The translations under genes were made by a program, and so were the position numbers. Shown here in pieces: positions 37,460 to 50,000 of a stretch of 64,000 nucleotides of DNA. The notes beneath the pieces are model-generated. The model did not search any database. It was given only the letters and a program-made list of their open reading frames with translations, and was not told the DNA's origin. Position 1 is the first letter of the stretch. The number at the start of each line of letters is the position of its first letter. This stretch comes from Sycon ciliatum (taxonomy: Eukaryota > Porifera > Calcarea > Leucosolenida > Sycettidae), in NCBI RefSeq assembly GCF_964019385.1, contig NC_088651.1, positions 7,450,329 through 7,514,328 on the forward strand, read 5' to 3'.

Positions 37460-40400
37460 AGTGAAGATTCACGGGTAAAAAGCCCCAAACTTCTAGATAG
37501 GTTCTTTTTCAGCTTTCAGCAGCCCTGGGCGAGGTCTTTAGAGATATGTGAGTCTTTTTCATGGTGCTCTTGTCTATGTCCAGCTAACCAACGAGATGAG
37601 GATGGTCATTGTCATTTTCTAAGCTGCGAACGGGCAGAAAGGTGAGAAAATGTCGGATTTTGACCATTTGTGCTGACCTTTCAATTTCAACGTACCTCTC
37701 TATAACATGACCCAGCTGTAATTTCAGTGGTCGCATTTGTTTCATTTTTGGTTTGCTTGTAGGGCGCTGGCACCCGCATTCAGTGACCCAGAAAATTTGG
37801 CACTGCTGTGAATAGTTTAGTCGCAAAGTGAAGATTCACGGGTAAAAAGCCCCAAACTTCTAGATAGGTTCTTTTTCAGCTTTCAGCAGCCCTGGGTGAG
37901 TTCTTTAGAGAAATGTGGCTCTTTTTCATGGTGCTATTTTCTATGTCCAGCAACACAACGAGATGAGGATGATCATTGTCATTTTCTGAGCTGCGAACGG
38001 GCAGAAAGGTGAGAACATGTCGGATTTTGACCATTTGTGCTGACCTTTCAATTTCAACGTACCTCTCTATAACATGACCCAGCTGTAATTTCAGTGGTCG
38101 CATTTGTTTCATTTTTGGTTTGCTTGTAGGGCGCTGGCACCCGCATTCAGTGACCCAGAAAATTTAGCACTGCTGTGAATAGTTTAGTCGCAAAGTGAAG
38201 ATTCACGGGTAAAAAGCCCCAAACTTCTAGATAGGTTCTTTTTCAGCTTTCAGCAGCCCTGGGTGAGTTCTTTAGAGAAATGTGTCTCTTTTTCATGGTG
38301 CTATTTTCTATGTCCAGCTACACTACGAGATGAGGATGGTCATTGTCATTTTCTGAGCTGCGAACGGGCAGAAAGGTGAGAACATGTCGGATTTTGACCA
38401 TTTGTGCTGACCTTTCAATTTCAACGTACCTCTCTATAACATGACCCAGCTGTAATTTCAGTGGTCGCATTTGTTTCATTTTTGGTTTGCTTGTAGGGCG
38501 CTGGCACATGCATTCAGTGACCAAGAAAATTTGGCACTGCTGTGAATAGTTTAGTCGCAAAGTGAAGATTCACGGGTAAAAAGCCCCAAACTTCTAGATA
38601 GGTTCTTTTTCAGCTTTCAGCAGCCCTGGGTGAGTTCTTTAGAGAAATGTGGCTCTTTTTCATGGTGCTCTTGTCTATGTCCAGCAACACAACGAGATGA
38701 GGATGATCATTGTCATTTTCTGAGCTGCGAACCGGCAGAAAGGTGAGAAAATGTCGGATTTTGACCATTTGTGCTGACCTTTCAATTTCAACGTACCTCT
38801 CTATAACATGACCCAGCTGTAATTTCAGTGGTCGCATTGGTTTGATTTTTGGTTTGCTTGTAGGGCGCTGGCACCCGCATTCAGTGACCTAGAAAATTTG
38901 GCACTGCTGTGAATAGTTTAGTCGCAAAGTGAAGATTCACGGGTAAAAAGCCCCAAACTTCTAGATAGGTTCTTTTTCAGCTTTCAGCAGCCCTGGGCGA
39001 GTTCTTTAGAGATATGTGAATCTTTTTCATGGTGCTCTTGTCTATGTCCAGCTAACCAACGAGATGAGGATGGTCATTGTCATTTTCTAAGCTGCGAACG
39101 GCAGAAAGGTGAGAAAATGTCGGATTTTGACCATTTGTGCTGACCTTTCAATTTCAACGTACCTCTCTATAACATGACCCAGCTGTAATTTCAGTGGTCG
39201 CATTTGTTTCATTTTTGGTTTGCTTGTAGGGCGCTGGCACCCGCATTCAGTGACCCAGAAAATTTGGCACTGCTGTGAATAGTTTAGTCGCAAAGTGAAG
39301 ATTCACGGGTAAAAAGCCCCAAACTTCTAGATAGGTTCTTTTTCAGCTTTCAGCAGCCCTGGGCGAGTTCTTTAGAGAAATGTGTCCCTTTTTCATGGTG
39401 CTATTTTCTATGTCCAGCTACACTACGAGATGAGGATGGTCATTGTCATTTTCTGAGCTGCGAACGGGCAGAAAGGTGAGAACATGTCGGATTTTGACCA
39501 TTTGTGCTGACCTTTCAATTTCAACGTACCTCTCTATAACATGACCCAGCTGTAATTTCAGTGGTCGCATTGGTTTGATTTTTGGTTTGCTTGTAGGGCG
39601 CTGGCACATGCATTCAGTGACCCAGAAAATTTGGCACTGGTGTGAATAGTTTAGTCGCAAAGTGAAGATTCACGGGTAAAAAGCCCCAAACTTCTAGATA
39701 GGTTCTTTTTCAGCTTTCAGCAGCCCTGGGTGAGTTCTTTAGAGAAATGTGGCTCTTTTTCATGGTGCTCTTGTCTATGTCCAGCAACACAACGAGATGA
39801 GGATGATCATTGTCATTTTCTGAGCTGCGAACCGGCAGAAAGGTGAGAAAATGTCGGATTTTGACCATTTGTGCTGACCTTTCAATTTCAACGTACCTCT
39901 CTATAACATGACCCAGCTGTAATTTCAGTGGTCGCATTGGTTTGATTTTTGGTTTGCTTGTAGGGCGCTGGCACCCGCATTCAGTGACCCAGAAAATTTG
40001 GCACTGCTGTGAATAGTTTAGTCGCAAAGTGAAGATTCACGGGTAAAAAGCCCCAAACTTCTAGATAGGTTCTTTTTCAGCTTTCAGCAGCCCTGGGCGA
40101 GTTCTTTAGAGATATGTGAATCTTTTTCATGGTGCTCTTGTCTATGTCCAGCTAACCAACGAGATGAGGATGGTCATTGTCATTTTCTAAGCTGCGAACG
40201 GGCAGAAAGGTGAGAAAATGTCGGATTTTGACCATTTGTGCTGACCTTTCAATTTCAACGTACCTCTCTATAACATGACCCAGCTGTAATTTCAGTGGTC
40301 GCATTTGTTTCATTTTTGGTTTGCTTGTAGGGCGCTGGCACCCGCATTCAGTGACCCAGAAAATTTGGCACTGCTGTGAATAGTTTAGTCGCAAAGTGAA

Positions 40401-42722
40401 GATTCACGGGTAAAAAGCCCCAAACTTCTAGATAGGTTCTTTTTCAGCTTTCAGCAGCCCTGGGCGAGTTCTTTAGAGAAATGTGTCCCTTTTTCATGGT
40501 GCTATTTTCTATGTCCAGCTACACTACGAGATGAGGATGGTCATTGTCATTTTCTGAGCTGCGAACGGGCAGAAAGGTGAGAAAATGTCGCATTTTGACC
40601 ATTTGTGCTGACCTTTCAATTTCAACGTACCTCTCTATAACATGACCCAGCTGTAATTTCAGTGGTCGCATTGGTTTGATTTTTGGTTTGCTTGTAGGGC
40701 GCTGGCACCCGCATTCAGTGACCCAGAAAATTTGGCACTGCTGTGAATAGTTTAGTCGCAAAGTGAAGATTCACGGGTAAAAAGCCCCAAACTTCTAGAT
40801 AGGTTCTTTTTCAGCTTTCAGCAGCCCTGGGCGAGGTCTTTAGAGATATGTGAGTCTTTTTCATGGTGCTCTTATCTATGTCCAGCTAACCAACGAGATG
40901 AGGATGGTCATTGTCATTTTCTAAGCTGCGAACGGGCAGAAAGGTGAGAAAATGTCGGATTTTGACCATTTGTGCTGACCTTTCAATTTCAACGTACCTC
41001 TCTATAACATGACCCAGCTGTAATTTCAGTGGTCGCATTTGTTTCATTTTTGGTTTGCTTGTAGGGCGCTGGCACCCGCATTCAGTGACCCAGAAAATTT
41101 GGCACTGCTGTGAATAGTTTAGTCGCAAAGTGAAGATTCACGGGTAAAAAGCCCCAAACTTCTAGATAGGTTCTTTTTCAGCTTTCAGCAGCCCTGGGTG
41201 AGTTCTTTAGAGAAATGTGGCTCTTTTTCATGGTGCTATTTTCTATGTCCAGCAACACAACGAGATGAGGATGATCATTGTCATTTTCTGAGCTGCGAAC
41301 GGGCAGAAAGGTGAGAACATGTCGGATTTTGACCATTTGTGCTGACCTTTCAATTTCAACGTACCTCTCTATAACATGACCCAGCTGTAATTTCAGTGGT
41401 CGCATTTGTTTCATTTTTGGTTTGCTTGTAGGGCGCTGGCACCCGCATTCAGTGACCCAGAAAATTTGGCACTGCTGTGAATAGTTTAGTCGCAAAGTGA
41501 AGATTCACGGGTAAAAAGCCCCAAACTTCTAGATAGGTTCTTTTTCAGCTTTCAGCAGCCCTGGGCGAGTTCTTTAGAGAAATGTGTCTCTTTTTCATGG
41601 TGCTATTTTCTATGTCCAGCTACACTACGAGATGAGGATGGTCATTGTCATTTTCTGAGCTGCGAACGGGCAGAAAGGTGAGAACATGTCGGATTTTGAC
41701 CATTTGTGCTGACCTTTCAATTTCAACGTACCTCTCTATAACATGACCCAGCTGTAATTTCAGTGGTCGCATTTGTTTCATTTTTGGTTTGCTTGTAGGG
41801 CGCTGGCACATGCATTCAGTGACCCAGAAAATTTGGCACTGCTGTGAATAGTTTAGTCGCAAAGTGAAGATTCACGGGTAAAAAGCCCCAAACTTCTAGA
41901 TAGGTTCTTTTTCAGCTTTCAGCAGCCCTGGGTGAGTTCTTTAGAGAAATGTGGCTCTTTTTCATGGTGCTCTTGTCTATGTCCAGCAACACAACGAGAT
42001 GAGGATGATCATTGTCATTTTCTGAGCTGCGAACCGGCAGAAAGGTGAGAAAATGTCGGATTTTGACCATTTGTGCTGACCTTTCAATTTCAACGTACCT
42101 CTCTATAACATGACCCAGCTGTAATTTCAGTGGTCGCATTGGTTTGATTTTTGGTTTGCTTGTAGGGCGCTGGCACCCGCATTCAGTGACCTAGAAAATT
42201 TGGCACTGCTGTGAATAGTTTAGTCGCAAAGTGAAGATTCACGGGTAAAAAGCCCCAAACTTCTAGATAGGTTCTTTTTCAGCTTTCAGCAGCCCTGGGC
42301 GAGTTCTTTAGAGATATGTGAATCTTTTTCATGGTGCTCTTGTCTATGTCCAGCTAACCAACGAGATGAGGATGGTCATTGTCATTTTCTAAGCTGCGAA
42401 CGGCAGAAAGGTGAGAAAATGTCGGATTTTGACCATTTGTGCTGACCTTTCAATTTCAACGTACCTCTCTATAACATGACCCAGCTGTAATTTCAGTGGT
42501 CGCATTTGTTTCATTTTTGGTTTGCTTGTAGGGCGCTGGCACCCGCATTCAGTGACCCAGAAAATTTGGCACTGCTGTGAATAGTTTAGTCGCAAAGTGA
42601 AGATTCACGGGTAAAAAGCCCCAAACTTCTAGATAGGTTCTTTTTCAGCTTTCAGCAGCCCTGGGCGAGTTCTTTAGAGAAATGTGTCCCTTTTTCATGG
42701 TGCTATTTTCTATGTCCAGCTA
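37460..42722. repeat. Block duplicated at 3302 bp (9 monomers)
   Basis: About 37460-39420 recurs at about 40762-42722, with landmarks 37584/40886, 37876/41178, 38318/41620, 38610/41912 and 39087/42389. Shared states include GGCGAGGTC, GAGAACATG, GGCACATGC, GAACCGGCAG, GTGACCTAG and the 1-bp deletion CGAACGGCAG, which makes the period one base short of 9 x 367. Parts of the same set also occur at 5-monomer spacing (36041/37876, 36483/38318), so the block was amplified more than once. Confidence 0.82.
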
Positions 42723-45700
42723 CACTACGAGATGAGGATGGTCATTGTCATTTTCTGAGCTGCGAACGGGCAGAAAGGTGAGAAAATGTCGGATTTTGAC
42801 CATTTGTGCTGACCTTTCAATTTCAACGTACCTCTCTATAACATGACCCAGCTGTAATTTCAGTGGTCGCATTGGTTTGATTTTTGGTTTGCTTGTAGGG
42901 CGCTGGCACCCGCATTCAGTGACCCAGAAAATTTGGCACTGCTGTGAATAGTTTAGTCGCAAAGTGAAGATTCACGGGTAAAAAGCCCCAAACTTCTAGA
43001 TAGGTTCTTTTTCAGCTTTCAGCAGCCCTGGGTGAGTTCTTTAGAGAAATGTGGTTCTTTTTCATGGTGCTCTTGTCTATGTCCAGCAACACAACGAGAT
43101 GAGGATGGTCATTGTCATTTTCTGAGCTGCGAACGGGCAGAAAGGTGAGAAAATGTCGGATTTTGACCATTTGTGCTGACCTTTCAATTTCAACGTACCT
43201 CTCTATAACATGACCCAGCTGTAATTTCAGTGGTCGCATTGGTTTGATTTTTGGTTTGATTGTAGGGCGCTGGCACCCGCATTCAGTGACCCAGAAAATT
43301 TGGCACTGCTGTGAATAGTTTAGTCGCAAAGTGAAGATTCACGGGTAAAAAGCCCCAAACTTCTAGATAGGTTCTTTTTCAGCTTTCAGCAGCCCTGGGC
43401 GAGTTCTTTAGAGATATGTGAGTCTTTTTCATGGTGCTCTTGTCTATGTCCAGCTAACCAACGAGATGAGGATGGTCATTGTCATTTTCTAAGCTGCGAA
43501 CGGGCAGAAAGGTGAGAAAATGTCGGATTTTGACCATTTGTGCTGACCTTTCAATTTCAACGTACCTCTCTATAACATGACCCAGCTGTAATTTCAGTGG
43601 TCGCATTTGTTTCATTTTTGGTTTGCTTGTAGGGCGCTGGCACCCGCATTCAGTGACCCAGAAAATTTGGCACTGCTGTGAATAGTTTAGTCGCAAAGTG
43701 AAGATTCACGGGTAAAAAGCCCCAAACTTCTAGATAAGTTCTTTTTCAGCTTTCAGCAGCCCTGGGTGAGTTCTTTAGAGAAATGTGGCTCTTTTTCATG
43801 GTGCTATTTTCTATGTCCAGCAACACAACAAGATGAGGATGGTCATTGTCATTTTCTGAGCTGCGAACGGCCAGAAAGGTGAGAAAATGTCGGATTTTGA
43901 CCATTTGTGCTGACCTTTCAATTTCAACGTACCTCTCTATAACATGACCCAGTTGTAATTTCAGTGGTCGCATTTGTTTCATTTTTGGTTTGCTTGTAGG
44001 GCGCTGGCACCCGCATTCAGTGACCCAGAAAATTTGGCACTGCTGTGAATAGTTTAGTCGCAAAGTGAAGATTCACGGGTAAAAAGCCCCAAACTTCTAG
44101 ATAGGTTCTTTTCAGCTTTCAGCAGCCCTGGGCGAGTTCTTTAGAGAAATGTGTCCCTTTTTCATGGTGCTATTTTCTATGTCCAGCTACACTACGAGAT
44201 GAGGATGGTCATTGTCATTTTCTGAGCTGCGAACGGGCAGAAAGGTGAGAAAATGTCGGATTTTGACCATTTGTGCTGACCTTTCAATTTCAACGTACCT
44301 CTCTATAACATGACCCAGCTGTAATTTCAGTGGTCGCATTGGTTTGATTTTTGGTTTTCTTGTAGGGCGCTGGCACCCGCATTCAGTGACCCAGAAATTT
44401 GGCACTGCTGTGAATAGTTTAGTCGCAAAGTGAAGATTCACGGGTAAAAAGCCCCAAACTTCTAGATAGGTTCTTTTTCAGCTTTCAGCAGCCCTGGGTG
44501 AGTTCTTTAGAGAAATGTGGTTCTTTTTCATGGTGCTCTTGTCTATGTCCAGCAACACAACGAGATGAGGATGATCATTGTCATTTTCTGAGCTGCGAAC
44601 CGGCAGAAAGGTGAGAAAATGTCGGATTTTGACCATTTGTGCTGACCTTTCAATTTCAACGTACCTCTCTATAACATGACCCAGCTGTAATTTCAGTGGT
44701 CGCATTGGTTTGATTTTTGGTTTGCTTGTAGGGCGCTGGCACCCGCATTCAGTGACCCAGAAAATTTGGCACTGCTGTGAATAGTTTAGTCGCAAAGTGA
44801 AGATTCACGGGTAAAAAGCCCCAAACTTCTAGATAGGTTCTTTTTCAGCTTTCAGCAGCCCTGGGCGAGTTTTTTAGAGATATGTGAGTCTTTTTCATGG
44901 TGCTCTTGTCTATGTCCAGCTAACCAACGAGATGAGGATGGTCATTGTCATTTTCTAAGCTGCGAACGGGCAGAAAGGTGAGAAAATGTCGGATTTTGAC
45001 CATTTGTGCTGACCTTTCAATTTCAACGTACCTCTCTATAACATGACCCAGCTGTAATTTCAGTGGTCGCATTTGTTTCATTTTTGGTTTGCTTGTAGGG
45101 CGCTGGCACCCGCATTCAGTGACCCAGAAAATTTGGCACTGCTGTGAATAGTTTAGTCGCAAAGTGAAGATTCACGGGTAAAAAGCCCCAAACTTCTAGA
45201 TAGGTTCTTTTTCAGCTTTCAGCAGCCCTGGGTGAGTTCTTTAGAGAAATGTGGTTCTTTTTCATGGTGCTCTTGTCTATGTCCAGCAACACAACGAGAT
45301 GAGGATGGTCATTGTCATTTTCTGAGCTGCGAACGGGCAGAAAGGTGAGAAAATGTCGGATTTTGACCATTTGTGCTGACCTTTCAATTTCAACGTACCT
45401 CTCTATAACATGACCCAGCTGTAATTTCAGTGGTCGCATTGGTTTGATTTTTGGTTTGCTTGTAGGGCGCTGGCACCCGCATTCAGTGACCCAGAAAATT
45501 TGGCACTGCTGTGAATAGTTTAGTCGCAAAGTGAAGATTCACGGGTAAAAAGCCCCAAACTTCTAGATAGGTTCTTTTTCAGCTTTCAGCAGCCCTGGGC
45601 GAGTTCTTTAGAGATATGTGAGTCTTTTTCATGGTGCTCTTGTCTATGTCCAGCTAACCAACGAGATGAGGATGGTCATTGTCATTTTCTAAGCTGCGAA

Positions 45701-47039
45701 CGGGCAGAAAGGTGAGAAAATGTCGGATTTTGACCATTTGTGCTGACCTTTCAATTTCAACGTACCTCTCTATAACATGACCCAGCTGTAATTTCAGTGG
45801 TCGCATTTGTTTCATTTTTGGTTTCCTTGTAGGGCGCTGGCACCCGCATTCAGTGACCCAGAAAATTTGGCACTGCTGTGAATAGTTTAGTCGCAAAGTG
45901 AAGATTCACGGGTAAAAAGCCCCAAACTTCTAGATAGGTTCTTTTTCAGCTTTCAGCAGCCCTGGGCGAGTTCTTTAGAGAAATGTGTCCCTTTTTCATG
46001 GTGCTATTTTCTATGTCCAGCTACACTACGAGATGAGGATGGTCATTGTCATTTTCTGAGCTGCGAACGGGCAGAAAGGTGAGAAAATGTCGGATTTTGA
46101 CCATTTGTGCTGACCTTTCAATTTCAACGTACCTCTCTATAACATGACCCAGCTGTAATTTCAGTGGTCGCATTGGTTTGATTTTTGGTTTGCTTGTAGG
46201 GCGCTGGCACCCGCATTCAGTGACCCAGAAAATTTGGCACTGCTGTGAATAGTTTAGTCGCAAAGTGAAGATTCACGGGTAAAAAGCCCCAAACTTCTAG
46301 ATAGGTTCTTTTTCAGCTTTCAGCAGCCCTGGGTGAGTTCTTTAGAGAAATGTGGTTCTTTTTCATGGTGCTCTTGTCTATGTCCAGCAACACAACGAGA
46401 TGAGGATGGTCATTGTCATTTTCTGAGCTGCGAACGGGCAGAAAGGTGAGAAAATGTCGGATTTTGACCATTTGTGCTGACCTTTCAATTTCAACGTACC
46501 TCTCTATAACATGACCCAGCTGTAATTTCAGTGGTCGCATTTGTTTCATTTTTGGTTTGCTTGTAGGGCGCTTGCACCCGCATTCAGTGACCCAGAAAAT
46601 TTGGCACTGCTGTGAATAGTTTAGTCGCAAAGTGAAGATTCACGGGTAAAAAGCCCCAAACTTCTAGATAGGTTCTTTTTCAGCTTTCAGCAGCCCTGGG
46701 CGAGTTCTTTAGAGAAATGTGTCCCTTTTTCATGGTGCTATTTTCTATGTCCAGCTACACTACGAGATGAGGATGGTCATTGTCATTTTCTGAGCTGCGA
46801 ACGGGCAGAAAGGTGAGAAAATGCCGCATTTTGACCATTTGTGCTGACCTTTCAATTTCAACGTACCTCTCTATAACATGACCCAGCTGTAATTTCAGTG
46901 GTCGCATTGGTTTGATTTTTGGTTTGCTTGTAGGGCGCTGGCACCCGCATTCAGTGACCCAGAAAATTTGGCACTGCTGTGAATAGTTTAGTCGCAAAGT
47001 GAAGATTCACGGGTAAAAAGCCCCAAACTTCTAGATAGG

Positions 47040-50000
47040 TTCTTTTTCAGCTTTCAGCAGCCCTGGGCGAGGTCTTTAGAGATATGTGAGTCTTTTTCAT
47101 GGTGCTCTTGTCTATGTCCAGCTAACCAACGAGATGAGGATGGTCATTGTCATTTTCTAAGCTGCGAACGGGCAGAAAGGTGAGAAAATGTCGGATTTTG
47201 ACCATTTGTGCTGACCTTTCAATTTCAACGTACCTCTCTATAACATGACCCAGCTGTAATTTCAGTGGTCGCATTGGTTTGATTTTTGGTTTGCTTGTAG
47301 GGCGCTGGCACCCGCATTCAGTGACCCAGAAAATTTGGCACTGCTGTGAATAGTTTAGTCGCAAAGTGAAGATTCACGGGTAAAAAGCCCCAAACTTCTA
47401 GATAAGTTCTTTTTCAGCTTTCAGCAGCCCTGGGTGAGTTCTTTAGAGAAATGTGGCTCTTTTTCATGGTGCTATTTTCTATGTCCAGCAACACAACAAG
47501 ATGAGGATGTTCATTGTCATTTTCTCAGCTGCGAACGGCCAGAAAGGTGAGAAAATGTCGGATTTTGACCATTTGTGCTGACCTTTCAATTTCAACGTAC
47601 CTCTCTATAACATGACCCAGCTGTAATTTCAGTGGTCGCATTTGTTTCATTTTTAGTTTGCTTGTAGGGCGCTGGCACCCGCATTCAGTGACCCAGAAAA
47701 TTTGGCACTGCTGTGAATAGTTTAGTCGCAAAGTGAAGATTCACGGGTAAAAAGCCCCAAACTTCTAGATAGGTTCTTTTTCAGCTTTCAGCAGCCCTGG
47801 GCGAGTTCTTTAGAGAAATGTGTCCCTTTTTCATGGTGCTATTTTCTTTGTCCAGCTACACTACGAGATGAGGATGGTCATTGTCATTTTCTGAGCTGCG
47901 AACGGGCAGAAAGGTGAGAAAATGTCGCATTTTGACCATTTGTGCTGACCTTTCAATTTCAACGTACCTCTCTATAACATGACCCAGCTGTAATTTCAGT
48001 GGTCGCATTGGTTTGATTTTTGGTTTGCTTGTACGGCGCTGGCACCCGCATTCAGTGACCCAGAAAATTTGGCACTGCTGTGAATAGTTTAGTCGCAAAG
48101 TGAAGATTCACGGGTAAAAAGCCCCAAACTTCTAGATAAGTTCTTTTTCAGCTTTCAGCAGCCCTGGGTGAGTTCTTTAGAGAAATGTGGCTCTTTTTCA
48201 TGGTGCTATTTTCTATGTCCAGCAACACAACAAGATGAGGATGGTCATTGTCATTTTCTGAGCTGCGAACGGCCAGAAAGGTGAGAAAATGTCGGATTTT
48301 GACCATTTGTGCTGACCTTTCAATTTCAACGTACCTCTCTATAACATGACCCAGCTGTAATTTCAGTGGTCGCATTTGTTTCATTTTTGGTTTGCTTGTA
48401 GGGTGCTGGCACCCGCATTCAGTGACCCAGAAAATTTGGCACTGCTGTGAATAGTTTAGTCGCAAAGTGAAGATTCACGGGTAAAAAGCCCCAAACTTCT
48501 AGATAGGTTCTTTTTCAGCTTTCAGCAGCCCTGGGCGAGTTCTTTAGAGAAATGTGTCCCTTTTTCATGGTGCTATTTTCTATGTCCAGCTACACTACGA
48601 GATGAGGATGGTCATTGTCATTTTCTGAGCTGCGAACGGGCAGAAAGGTGAGAAAATGCCGCATTTTGACCATTTGTGCTGACCTTTCAATTTCAACGTA
48701 CCTCTCTATAACATGACCCAGCTGTAATTTCAGTGGTCGCATTGGTTTGATTTTTGGTTTGCTTGTAGGGCGCTGGCACCCGCATTCAGTGACCCAGAAA
48801 ATTTGGCACTGCTGTGAATAGTTTAGTCGCAAAGTGAAGATTCACGGGTAAAAAGCCCCAAACTTCTAGATAGGTTCTTTTTCAGCTTTCAGCAGCCCTG
48901 GGTGAGTTCTTTAGAGAAATGTGGTTCTTTTTCATGGTGCTCTTGTCTATGTCCAGCAACACAACGAGATGAGGATGGTCATTGTCATTTTCTGAGCTGC
49001 GAACGGGCAGAAAGGTGAGAAAATGTCGGATTTTGACCATTTGTGCTGACCTTTCAATTTCAACGTACCTCTCTATAACATGACCCAGCTGTAATTTCAG
49101 TGGTCGCATTTGTTTCATTTTTGGTTTGCTTGTAGGGCGCTGGCACCCGCATTCAGTGACCCAGAAACTTTGGTACTGCTGTGAATAGTTTAGTCGCAAA
49201 GTGAAGATTCACGGGTAAAAAGCCCCAAACTTCTAGATAGGTTCTTTTTTAGCTTTCAGCAGCCCTGGGCGAGTTCTTTAGAGATATGTGAGTCTTTTTC
49301 ATGGTGCTCTTGTCTATGTCCAGCTAACCAACGAGATGAGGATGGTCATTGTCATTTTCTAAGCTGCGAACGGGCAGAAAGGTGAGAAAATGTCGGATTT
49401 TGACCTTTTGTGCTCACCCTTCAATTTCAACGTACCTCTCTATAACATGACCCAGCTGTAATTTCAGTGGTCGCATTGGTTTGATTTTTGGTTTGCTTGT
49501 AGGGCGCTGGCACCCGCATTCAGTGACCCAGAAAATTTGGCACTGCTGTGAATAGTTTAGTCGCAAAGTGAAGATTCACGGGTAAAAAGCCCCAAACTTC
49601 TAGATAAGTTCTTTTTCAGCTTTCAGCAGCCCTGGGTGAGTTCTTTAGAGAAATGTGGCTCTTTTTCATGGTGCTATTTTCTATATCCAGCAACACAACA
49701 AGATGAGGATGTTCATTGTCATTTTCTGAGCTGCGAACGGCCAGAAAGGTGAGAAAATGTCGGATTTTGACCATTTGTGCTGACCTTTCAATTTCAACGT
49801 ACCTCTCTATAACATGACCCAGCTGTAATTTCAGTGGTCGCATTTGTTTCATTTTTGGTTTGCTTGTAGGGCGCTTGCACCCGCATTCAGTGACCCAGAA
49901 AATTTGGCACTGCTGTGAATAGTTTAGTCGCAAAGTGAAGATTCACGGGTAAAAAGCCCCAAACTTCTAGATAGGTTCTTTTTCAGCTTTCAGCAGCCCT